Positions 1 through 10,000 of a DNA stretch of 15,510 nt are shown here, piece by piece. A program made the translations under genes and the position numbers. The stretch is from Stramenopiles sp. TOSAG23-3 (taxonomy: Eukaryota; Sar): positions 1-15,510 of the forward strand of contig LT642518.1 in the NCBI GenBank assembly GCA_900128585.1, given 5' to 3'. Positions within the stretch are counted from its first letter, which is position 1. Every line of letters begins with the position of its first letter. The notes under the pieces were generated by a model. The model ran no database searches. It saw nothing but the letters and a program-made list of their open reading frames with translations, and was not told where the DNA came from.

Positions 1-369
1 TTCCTTTACAATGATTGCTTTCTCCGCACCACGTCTTATTGCGTGCGGGCGAGACGCTGGTGTTGTACCGTTTAGTCTTAGCGGTTGGACCCTCGCTGGT
101 GTTGTATGGGATAACTGGGGCGTTTGTGCAACCGCGATGCGATTTACCGCCTTTATAGAGCTAGGTTTTGCAGGAGGCTGAGGTGCCGACAGCGACGCCA
201 GGTTTTCCCGCATACTGATATCACATGGGCGGTTAGAGTCACGAAAACCACTTTCCCTAGAACGTCTGGGGCTTACCTCATTTTCGACAAATACTGATGG
301 TCCTGCGAACCAACACAACAAGGTTTTCACCGCAAACCCTAGTAAAAACGCAACAAATAAACGAAACAT
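1..369 (-). CDS. Partial gene: N-terminus of a secreted or membrane-anchored protein
   Basis: Reading leftwards from an ATG at 369-367, the frame stays open for 123 codons to the window edge, so the 3' part is missing. The first ~22 residues (MFRLFVAFLLGFAVKTLLCW) form a typical signal peptide or signal anchor. What follows is hydrophilic and low in complexity, rich in Pro, Ala, Thr, Ser and Arg, with a short repeat: the 13-base string cgctggtgttgta occurs at 55-67 and 94-106 and encodes Thr-Thr-Pro-Ala twice. No known domain is visible. A donor-like GAG|GTAAGC lies at 279-271, and a 62-nt GT-AG intron with a CTAAC branch-like site could be drawn there. Splicing it would hit a stop about 17 codons later, whereas the unspliced frame stays open, so no intron is annotated. 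The product probably enters the secretory pathway; its function is unknown. Confidence 0.5.
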   Translation of the reverse strand, partial: MFRLFVAFLLGFAVKTLLCWFAGPSVFVENEVSPRRSRESGFRDSNRPCDISMRENLASLSAPQPPAKPSSIKAVNRIAVAQTPQLSHTTPARVQPLRLNGTTPASRPHAIRRGAEKAIIVKE

Positions 370-862
370 TTTCACCCTAAAAGACTGCTCTTAACCTACT
401 CTCTGTGTTGTGTCAGTCTGGTCTCTACTTTTAGTTTTCAATAAGGAGAAGACAAGATGAGTACTTTCACGAGTAAATTAGACGCCCTTTTTGTTTTGTT
501 GTTTAACGTCGTGTCGTAGTAGTAAGTCACTCACACAATCGAAAAATAAAAAATAATACTACATGAATATTTGGATTTACAGTACTGTCTCTATACTATA
601 TGTAATTATGAAATTGCTGCACCACCAAGAATCCTATTTACACCGTATACCGTTGGCGAAATTGGTGCACCAAGAGATACATCACGTAGCATAGAAAATA
701 ATAGAAAATCTGAATATTTCACTAAAAAAACAAAAAGTAAAATAAAAAACTTTAAAATACAAAGAAGCCCATTCTTCTTAAATTTGATTCTATTACTAGC
801 CTATTAAATACAGACTACAGTACAGTATTCTACAATACAATAAATAATTTAAAAAATTTATA

Positions 863-915
863 CTTTTCTTCTTCTTTCTTTTTCTTTTTCTTCTTCTGTT
901 CTTCTCTCTTTTTTT
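863..915. repeat. CTT/T-rich pyrimidine tract
   Basis: About 53 bases on the plus strand consist almost wholly of C and T, mostly CTT and TTTTC units. It lies upstream of the PH-START gene. It could be a simple-sequence repeat or a promoter-type pyrimidine tract; the sequence does not decide. Confidence 0.7.
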
Positions 916-1168
916 ATTATTGTATTACACTGTGAGAATCGGAAAGTTCGAGTCTACGGATGCTGGAAAGTTCGTGAAGGAATTCGCAAGAATTCTCAGG
1001 ACACGACACATTTCAAGTTCTTAGTTTTCTAGCATCTACAGAGCAGGCGAAATGCGAAGGATGGAGGAAGAGCTGGAAAGTAAGTCCGACAACAGGCTTG
1101 TAGCATGAAGATCTGAAGTCTTCCGAAACATCAAGATAAAAATCATGATGAGAGAGGAAGAAATAATA

Positions 1169-1199
1169 GTACAGGTACGTACCGTACCGGTACCTGTAC
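1169..1199. repeat. GTAC-rich inverted repeat
   Basis: Perfect 10-base arms GTACAGGTAC (1169-1178) and GTACCTGTAC (1190-1199) flank an 11-base loop that is itself made of GTACC units. The whole can fold as a hairpin or cruciform. Similar GTAC palindromes recur in the other spacers of this window. Confidence 0.8.
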
Positions 1200-1209
1200 C
1201 GATCGAGCG

Positions 1210-1228
1210 TTCCCGAAATTATCGGGAA
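1210..1228. repeat. Short perfect hairpin
   Basis: TTCCCGA (1210-1216), a 5-base loop AATTA and TCGGGAA (1222-1228) form a perfect 7-bp stem just after the GTAC-rich inverted repeat. No function can be assigned. Confidence 0.6.
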
Positions 1229-1436
1229 TGTCGGAGAGAGAGTTTCTAGAGTTCAAATCTCATAAGTCTTATACTTTTCTGTGCTACAGTTCTATTGTAT
1301 ACTTATACGTCTTTACAGAAATCACAACACGTAATAAAAAAAAATAACAGTCAAGTCTTCTAGTAGTAGAGTGACTAATAAACAAATCAACGAAATAAAA
1401 ACGAAGAGTCCCTACATTTTATTCTTTTGTTCGTGC

Positions 1437-3220
1437 ATGGTAAAGCATCGTCTGTTGCAAACTAAAGCTGGCGCCTGTTCCTATTTCGTTGACTTTTACG
1501 CAGGGCCAGGATGGACAGTTCGTGGCCCCCCTTCAACGGTGTATAAAGCTGGGGAGTTGCACCGTAAACACCCCCTGTTAAGAACCTGGCGGAAACACTT
1601 CGTAGTACTTGATCAGTTTTCTATGAGATATTTTGAAGACCAGCAGTCGTTTGTCGCGGAAAAGAGGGCGCTTGGACCAATACCTGTAAATGGCACCGTT
1701 GTCTTCGATGGTGGAAATAGGGCTACCATAGGGTCCCCAGATTCATGTAGTTGTGGACCAGAAGCACGATCAACGTTTTGATAGGCGTTTGACCTGCTTT
1801 AGCCACCCAAACAAAATCACAGCAATCAGTTGGATGCTAGCGCTGCAAAACTTGATGAGTAAGCGCTCAAGTATATCCAAGCCTCCCCCGAATTATGAGG
1901 GCCCAGCTCCAGCAGCTAGGGCGACGTCCCTCTCCTCTCCGCCCGGCCTGGATTCTGCTGCGAAAGCGCACAGGTATGCCCGCGAAGGAAGTTTATCGGG
2001 ATCGAACGATGCGCCTGGTGAGAAATTTGGGAAGATGATTTTGAATGGACGAAATTCGTCAAGGTGGTTAGAGAAGATTATGCCCGAAGAGCCGTTGCTC
2101 TTTTCTGACGCCGTACAGACGCTTCCGCGGGAGTGTAAAAGTCAGGTAATGCGTTTGGTTGAGTCTCAAAGGAAAAATGTGCGAAGAAGGAATAAGCTTT
2201 AGGATGTGCAAGCCCCAACCAATTGGGTATTATTGTGCAACGTGGACGGCATCAAAGCGTACGAAAGTGAACGCACCGGTAGCAAGCCAGCGTTCCAAAC
2301 TGTTTGTGCAGTGCCAGCACGCCCAAAGGCCGTCGCAGCGATTATCGACGACCCAAAGACACGCCCGGCATGGGACATTGGCTTTCCCATTGCAAATATT
2401 GTGGACGATGTGGGACCATCAACAAAAATATTGCATCTGCACGGCGAAATAAAATGGGACGGTGTTTCTGCATGTGGTGTTGGTGTCTTTCGAGATGTTG
2501 TCGCGCAGGCGCTGAAATCTCGTTCGATAAAAATACGAAAGAGGGGTTTGGCCCTTCAGAAGCATTCCTAGTTTGCATTTTCTTCGTTTTAATGACACCA
2601 GTAGTAATCCGGGAAGTAGTAGCTCTGTCTCCGTTTCGGAATGATTATGCTTCAAACCTGAAGCCAATGGTGCTGCACATAGTTGGGGCCGTCCTTGGGG
2701 GGACAATCATTGGGGTTAGTGTGGGGAACATCACTATTGCCGAGCAATCGATCGATAGTGTGAGATGTTCCAAAATGGAAGATTGCGCGCGAGCAAAAGA
2801 TCTGGGGGGGGGTGCTTCATTTCGCTAGTTAGTAAGGGGCAATGGCCAGTGTCGCAAGTAACTTATGTCGTCAATACCGATTTTTGTTGAAGTGCAAATT
2901 TTCCGGAGTTGAATGTAGCACGGCAAATACAAAGGATAAAGGTAATAATAGCCCTCCGAAAACTTGTTCGTCAGACCGTCCAGTTGGTAACGTACAGGGA
3001 AAGTCCTACATGGGATGCATCTGGGCAAATTCTACGCCCCTTGTACATTCTCGAACGGCCCATGGGCGATTGTGAAAATGCGTCTCGGTCACCTGTGATC
3101 AATTGCGTTGGGTTTCAAAGATATTGGTGCAGGGCTACCCATCGAAGTTGCTGGTTGCCCTCTCCATTACAATTTGAAGCGCAGACCGTCTCGAAGTTTA
3201 AGCCATGTCTGTGGAAGTGA
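1437..3220 (+). pseudogene. Broken PH-START lipid-binding protein gene
   Basis: Translated pieces in changing frames line up as one protein. A PH domain spans about 1545-1855, from VYKAGELHRKHPLLRTW and FVVLD to ISWMLALQ. A Ser/Pro-rich linker follows, then a START domain from about 2203 (TNWVLLCNVDGIKAY, WDIGFPIANIVDD, RDVV) to about 2985 (VTYVVNTDF, then ANFPE and RQIQRI). PH domains bind phosphoinositides and START domains carry lipids or sterols, so the intact protein would act at membranes. The frame changes at about 1731-1740, about 2500-2525 and in the G9 run at 2804-2812. Stops interrupt at TAG 2200-2202 and TGA 2888-2890. The TAG alone can be removed by a 57-nt GT-AG intron (2146-2202); the TGA lies inside the conserved START C-terminus. 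The start is uncertain: ATG 1437 is in frame, while ATG 1511 needs one base less in a C6 run. Frame 2 ends at 3220. Sequencing error in homopolymers is the main alternative to decay. Confidence 0.6.
2146..2202 (+). other. Candidate 57-nt intron in the PH-START gene
   Basis: CAG|GTAATG at the left and GCTTTAG|G at the right are good splice consensus sites. The interval is exactly 19 codons and starts at a codon boundary, so removing it deletes the TAG at 2200-2202 and keeps the frame into the START domain. Alternatively it is coding sequence with a point nonsense mutation. Confidence 0.4.
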
Positions 3221-3613
3221 GAATACTAGAAACAGCGCAGATGAAGTGGATGGGTTGGCATCATCACCTCGATTTCAGGCGTGGGACCCGGAAGAGTGGA
3301 TGGGAGGCATGACACGGGTCCCTACGGGAGGTCTCAAGGGTATACAACATGAAAAACTCGACTCGTCTCGAAAAGGCTGTTAGTCGATGTGTTATCCGAC
3401 CTGATCCAACACCGTAGATACCAAATGCGTTAACAAACATTTTGTAAAATTCCGATTTAATTAAGATAACTTGGGTTAATAACTTTAACATTTTAAAAAT
3501 TACGAACACCAGTACTTTTTGAAATGATAACAGCATATCACGTAAACCAATTCTAATTTAAAAACAAAATTAATTGCTCGCCTCTCCGCTTCGGTTTGAG
3601 CCGGCTTGCTCAC
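3221..3613. other. Spacer, possible tail of the PH-START gene in its first part
   Basis: Another plus-strand frame is open over about 3108-3383 with hydrophilic, plausible composition but no ATG and no recognisable domain. It may be a displaced C-terminal tail of the broken PH-START gene. From about 3400 to 3570 the sequence is AT-rich with no gene seen. Confidence 0.35.
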
Positions 3614-3871
3614 ATGCTCTCTACCAACCTGAACTACTGTCCCCCGCCACCCCAACCCACAAATGACAACCTCTTGTCTGATTTAAAAGACATACAAAGA
3701 GCACCTCTAAAACATTTACGCCGCTGCTTGGAAAATCACACAAGGTTAGAGTTATCTATGAGTGAGACATCGGACGAGGAAGTTGACGACGGGCCATTTG
3801 AAAGCATTGCTAATCCACCTACCGATTTGGATCAAGCATGGAGTACATCGGAGAATGATAGTCAAGACTAA
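3614..3871 (+). CDS. Small proline-rich, acidic protein (possible WH2-like motif)
   Basis: An ATG at 3614 opens an 85-codon frame ending in TAA. The N-terminus has a PPPPQP stretch. It is followed by a predicted amphipathic segment, NLLSDLKDIQRAPLKHL, at about residues 18-34. The C-terminal half is acidic and serine-rich (SETSDEEVDD, then DLDQAWSTSEN near the end). Poly-Pro, then a Leu-Leu...Leu-Lys helix, then an acidic tail with a Trp, is the order seen at the C-terminus of WASP-family actin regulators. However, the spacing between the leucines and the Leu-Lys pair is two residues longer than in a classical WH2, so this is only a suggestion. The frame may be a lone small gene or the last exon of a larger one. 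No signal peptide or membrane segment is visible. Confidence 0.45.
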   Translation: MLSTNLNYCPPPPQPTNDNLLSDLKDIQRAPLKHLRRCLENHTRLELSMSETSDEEVDDGPFESIANPPTDLDQAWSTSENDSQD

Positions 3872-3956
3872 ATGACAAGGGTGTATTGATTAGAATGGGC
3901 AAAAGCAGCAAATTCATTTTTTCGCGGTAAATGAGGAAGATAATTTTTCGTTATTA

Positions 3957-4056
3957 GTACTTAAATAACGCCAGTTTTTTGTTTTTTTATATTAACGCCA
4001 ATTTTTTGTTTACTTAAATAACAGCCAATTTTCTTGTTTTTATTTTATAATTGAGA
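3957..4056. repeat. AT-rich tandem repeat, about three imperfect copies
   Basis: Three imperfect units carry the core (t)aacgccaattttttgttt: near 3966-3983, 3994-4012 and 4019-4040. Copies one and three are also preceded by acttaaata. The repeat lies between the convergent stops of the small acidic protein (3871) and the giant gene (4074), where both 3' untranslated ends would fall. Confidence 0.65.
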
Positions 4057-4073
4057 AACCTGAGTTAAAATTT

Positions 4074-7000
4074 CTAACGACCAACAGTTTCTGAACTCCT
4101 TCGGGCGCGGGACGTTGGGCCTCTATCTTCAGAAGACTCCGAGGACTTTCGGCTTCGCCGACGTTCCGCTTTCTTCAAAAGGTACCTTCTGCGTAAATAT
4201 TTTTTAACTCTCCACATGACTATCAACGCTATTGTACCCACTATACTGACTGCGACAATATAGTTTATCGTGTTTCTCTCAAAATCAGTGGGCACTTTGA
4301 TCTTTAAATGGCACGTGTAGAAATTTTCTTTTTCATCAATCATGCCCATGAAGCCATCTTCACAAGTTCCCTCGGGCCCAAATTCAAACCCTGGCGCAAG
4401 TGGCCTTTCTAAGTCATCTTGCCACGGAACATGTCGAGGCTCGCTCTCGAAACACAAGCATGTGCAGTAATTTGGTTTTGTACAATTTCCCTGACCTATT
4501 TTAAACTTCCCCCATTCCCGGGGAGCATCGTCTTGCACGTTAGTACGGCACGGGTCCAGCTCAAAGTCTAATACTCTTTGGGGATCGATTGTCTGCAAAT
4601 CTTCTACCATCTCCGCATCGGCCATGGCAGTACATATCGGCGTCATGCAATCAAAGCCTTCCCAACCCTCCGCGCACGTGCAGTAATCTGGGGCAGTGCA
4701 ATTTCCAGCATTGGCACAGCGATAGCACCCTTGGCCACCCGCCGCGACACCGAGGCATTCTGGATCGAAAAACCCCTGGGCACAGATAGGCATGGAGCAA
4801 TCGCTTCCACCGTAACCAGTCAAGGGCTGGTATGGTGGGAAAATTGGGAAGTCTTTCACATCAGAATTCACAGTGTACAATATTGATTCGGTTGTAATGC
4901 AGCCGCAATCGTCTTTTCCCTTACAAATTCCGCCATTTAGACAGCCGACAACTTCACCAGTAGACACATATTTGTCTGTCTGGATGTGCCGGCAAAGCGG
5001 AGTGTTGCAGTCAATGCCACCAAACCCATCCGCACAAATGCATAAATCCGGGTGAATACAGGATCCTCTGTTGTAACAAGCATACACCCCTTCTCCTTTC
5101 GGGTCCCCCTTGGGATCCTTGATGTAATCTTCCGGCGGTACCTTTACATAAGCCTTGTGATTCACCCTGATGCGACGCCCGCTTCGCCTGTTCGGGTTTG
5201 ACTGCGTGTAAGGATTTTCTTCAAACTTAATGGACATGTTCTGCTCTTTGAAATCCCCTTCTTGCCATGCCAGAACACGGCACAAATGTTGCGAATCTGT
5301 CCGTTCCCACGAATTGTGGTATTTCAGTCCCGACGCGTAGCCTTTAATCCTGTGCGCCCTTCCAGTACCCGCGAACCGGTATACGTGCCCGGGGGGCGAC
5401 GTGCCCAATGTGGGCTTGATGGTTTCTTCCGCACAACCGGCCTGAAACGAGCCACCGTCGTTTGATATCACATCCCCATCACCGATGGCCCACTGACCGC
5501 CTTTGGACAATGCATCCAGAATGGCGCCATACACGCCCTCCCCTAGAATCTTCTTCTCGCTCATAAGCACTAAATTATTAACGGGCTCATTCCCATATAT
5601 GACTCCATACAACGGAATTGCCATAAACTGGTTGATCATTTTTAATTCAGCAGCCGTTTTTCCAGCTTTATATTCGTTGCATATGGAACTGGTGCACACA
5701 GCTGGATCCAGGTAGCAGGTAAACGATGAAGCTGCGTTGTCAGGGTAAACGCAGTCGTTAATATTGTTGGGATAATTATAGTCCCGCCCACCAAGACGCG
5801 TTAATTCCTGCCCAGCCTGAACATTCAAAATAAATTCCTTCGCTTGAACGCATATTGGAGTAGCGCAATCATACCCGGTCCACCCGGTGTATTGGGGATC
5901 GCCTGTTTCTTGCCGGTATATAGGACGCCCCCCGCCTTCTCTGGCATCACGCCAGAGGTTCCACCACTGAGAGCACTGGCAAACGTCTGGTGCCACACAT
6001 TCTCCGCCATTTGCACATTCTTGCGCACACAGAGGTTTCCCGCAATCATGACCTGACCAGCCCTTTTCACAAGTGCACAAATTAGGAGCGGTACAGTTCC
6101 CGTTGTTTTTGCAAGGCTGCACACAAACCGGCACGCTGCAATCAAAACCGGTGTAGCCCGGGGCACACAAGCATCTTCCTGGGGCGATGCACGTGCCATT
6201 GTTGTAACAACCCCGAATGACGAAGTCTAGGCATTGGCCTCCAGCATCGTTCCAGCGGCCAATTGCTCGTTGAAACTGGTTTGTACTTGCTGCTCGGGGG
6301 CGAAATGCAGCATCGGTATTTTTTACGGGGATACCGTACCTTCTTGTTCGAGAATCAATGGCTTTTGCATGATCAACGCTTCCCTGCTGCTTTGTGTAAA
6401 CGGACAGAGTTGTTCCCGGCCCCGTGTATACTGGCGGCGACCCTGCTGTTTTCCCGCCAGTCAACGTGCACACAATTTTACGGTCGTCGTCGCAAGCTAT
6501 GGCCTTTGGACCATACGTAAAACCATTGTAGTAATCTGCCGAAACCTCCAGAGGCACTAAATTTCCAAAATTAGACAAAAAAGTTATTTTCCAAATATGC
6601 CCGTAGCACCCAGAGGAATCGCAACCTTCAAAGGGGAACGGGTACGTAGACGGGATATCTGACAGGGTAGATATGTCATCTTTTGTTACTTCTACTCCGC
6701 CAATGGAATACAGTTCTTCTAGTTCAGTTCGTAAGGCTCGCGCGGTCGTGAGTGCGCTGATGTCACCGGATACGTGCCCACGATTCAGCAAATACCCAGA
6801 AAATGCTTTCCCATCAACATACGGAGCCTTCAGCCTGTAGTACAGGTTCAAAAAGTTCTGTTTTCGAACTGTATCGTCCGGCTGCTCTGTTGACTCGTCC
6901 TTGCTGAGCGGGTTCTCGTACAGGAGAGGCAACAATATTGTGGGTATTGCCGTCTTCGCGGCATCTATGTCGCGTTGTCGCAGTTGCCCAGAATCCAAAT

Positions 7001-10000
7001 AATGAACAATAGCCGCACCTGCAGTCCCTATTACCATTTTCGTAATTCCCGAACAGGTGGGGTGTGAGATGCAAACCTGCATGTGCGTCTCAGGCCACCC
7101 ACTCAAATCCCAATATGTATTGTACATAGCGAGTGTGTAGGGGGAAACATGGCCAGCACCAGTGTAGTAATACGGCAGCGCGTACTCATGGGTCCCCGTA
7201 GTGAACCCAAAAGTGCCTTTTGTCCCTGGGAACATTTTGCACATCGCAAAAGCCATGCACGCTGGCTTGTGAGGGTTCGGGTACCGCACCGGATCGTTGA
7301 AGATAGTCAACATTTGATGATGTATGGGAATGTTTTGTACATAAAGGTTTTCTAACGCTTCTTCGCTCCAGGCGTCGTACTCTACCCGGAACGTACCCCC
7401 AATATTAGGGGCATTTGCCGTCATAATTAGCCATTGGATTTCTTGTGTTCCACAATTTCTCATGTACTCAACATCACATTTTCCTTTTCGCCACACAGTA
7501 TCCCCGTGCCATTCCCAAATTCCACGGCGCAAATATCCAATATCCGTATTGTCTAAACTATTTGGCTCGCCCGTTACCATATGTAATCGAGGGAACCCTC
7601 GGTTGTCCCAGTAGTAAACGTGGTCGTCTTCCCCTCGTGACTTTATCTGCTTTAGCTGACCTTTTGTGTTAATTTGTGCTGCTCCTTCAAGTTTCAATTG
7701 CGGCCCATCCATGTACCGTGAGTAGTAGTTTGGGTGCGAATGTATGTATGAAGCGTTCTCCCATTGTGTGATAATACGTGCAGAACAGCTGTACCACCCT
7801 TGGGGCACAAACGTATTCACGGGGTCACTGGGATCGGCTGGGAACCCGTAGCGCTCGGACCACACTGGGGCTTGATTGTCGGGGTGCTCTGGACGCTGGT
7901 CTTCTGCAGTTAAGTCCGGAAATCTCTCAGAGAAGCGCGGCTCGTAATACCCCTGTGCACAAACGGGGATTCTACAATCGAAACCAATGTACAAATCTTT
8001 CCCGTTCTCATCCTTTGCACAACTGCATTTCCCAGGCTCTACACAACTACCACCGTTCGAACACCCGTAGACGCCTTGGACAATTTCACGTAATTCCACA
8101 AACACAACAACTCGGTCAGCGTCGGACGCTAACGGCGAAGACCATTCGTTGTCTCCCATGAATTGATACGACGTGCGTGGAGGCTTTCGCCAATGCGGCG
8201 TAACTCGGTGGAAGTGATCAAGGTATTGATAAGAAGCGTCAGTCGTTATGGCAAGTTCCATCGGGAGGCATTTGCTCACGGAAGCTCTTAGACGACCGGT
8301 GGCGTTACCCGCTAGTGGGCCAGTTTTCGGTCGTATCACTGTAGACAACCGTTCGGTTTGGTTACAATCAAAACCGTTTGTTTCGCGGCACCATTCATCC
8401 CATTGGCACGGGACATACGTTTGCCACGTGTATGCAACACCACCGGCGTTGGCTCTATTGGAAGGGTCGGCCACAAACGCCCCTTGCGTACAGACAGGCT
8501 TCGAACAGTCATATGACGACCAGTCATCGGTGCACTGGCAAGTGTTTGGAGCAACACATTTCCCGCCATTGAAGCAGGTCTGATCACACACGGGCGTGCG
8601 ACAGGCGTTCCCTTGCCACTCCTTTGGGCATGTGCAAGTGTCAGGACCAGTACAATTTCCACCGTTCCCGCAAGTTTGGTAGCATGTTGGGGTCGTACAA
8701 TTTGGATCAAACCATCCGTAGGCACACGTGCAAGTGTCGGGAGAAGAGCAACTCCCGCCATGTTCACATTCTTGGACGCACAATGGCGTCATGCAGTCGT
8801 TCCCAGTATAACCGGGAATGCATGCAAACTCGTCGGGCCCCACACAAACCTTGCGGTCTGGGGGTGTAGAGGTACATATAGGAGAACTGCAATCTTCTGC
8901 GCCCCAGCCAGTCGGGCATTCACAAAAGTTTTCCATCAGGCATACTCCTCCATTCTCACACACTTTCGTGCAAACCGCAGTAATGGTGCGTATTGCATGA
9001 TTGTTTTGATCCACTAAATACAAAAGCGATTCGTTCGAAAGTGCAGCTCCGGGGGGAACAGCTACATCTATCAGCCCATTAAATTTCGTTTCAGTCGGAG
9101 GGCGGCCATCTTTGTAGCCGCGCACGTCGTCTAAAATGGCTCCGGGCATGCCAGCAACACTTTCTACAACTACTCTTGCTTCTGGTAATTGGAATGTTTG
9201 AAACGTGCTAGGCCACGGAAGTGCACGGGCAGTGGATACGATTCCATTTTTGGTGGTAGAGGCAAAGGACAATTTTTCGCCAACAGTGTTTACGGCAACG
9301 TTCCCACCTATATCGTTGTCAACCTGGCCGTCATGGGTCGCCGCGGTGCACACTGAAGAAAAATCAGTGTACAAAACGTCGCCTACAACGAGCGCACTTT
9401 GCGAAGCGCAGCCTTTGGGGCAATTCACAATGAATTGCGTATTGAAACCAGACTCTTCCATTGCATACGTTTTTCTACCCGTGATCTCATCTCGAAAGTA
9501 TCCGGTGCCACCATCATGTGCGATGGTTTTCGAATCACTTGTGGGCCCATAGTCTGGGGGTTTAGGACCCTGGCAGTTCATGATTCGTTTTCCTAAAGGC
9601 TCGCCACCAGCATCGGCCGAAACCATGTCATTGGTAGTCAAGTACATCCCAAGATTATAATAAATGTTGCCCGCTGTTGGGGTACCTTTCAAATACATGG
9701 CATCTTCAGGAGGGTCATAACTTGCGCAGCCGGAGGGGCGCTTTAAGTTGAACGCCGAGGTAAAACAATCCAACTTCGGTGCCAGCTGCAACGATCTTCC
9801 TATTCTGCGCAATCTTGACCCAACGTAATCAGCGACGTAGATAGTTCCAGCATGTGTCATTGCAATGCCCCTCGGATTGTTAAATGAAGTTAACGGGCCA
9901 GAACCATCTTGCTTTCCTGCCGCCATTTGTCCGGCAACCGTACTTACCCGATTGTAAGACTTGATATTCTGTACAAAGCTAAATCCTTCTGTGGTTATGC

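Larger units (their letters stand above)
370..1436. other. AT-rich spacer between divergent genes
   Basis: No convincing gene is seen. The stretch 540-930 is very AT-rich. The part from about 930 to 1110 is closer to coding composition and holds two copies of ggaaagttcg (941-950 and 965-974) and a short reading frame beginning near 1051 that ends at a donor-like GAAA|GTAAGT. That could be a 5' exon of the PH-START gene, spliced to a good acceptor ending at 1503, but the implied ~420-nt intron is much longer than the other candidate intron here. The spacer also holds the CTT tract and hairpins listed separately, and must contain the promoters of the two flanking divergent genes. Confidence 0.5.

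Noticed and set aside
215-276. 62-nt GT-AG intron with CTAAC in the left-edge gene
   Set aside because: Consensus sites are good, but splicing leads to a stop about 17 codons later, while the unspliced frame remains open to the edge.
571-807. Plus-strand open frame of 78 codons
   Set aside because: It begins at TTG, not ATG, lies in AT-rich spacer and has no recognisable features.
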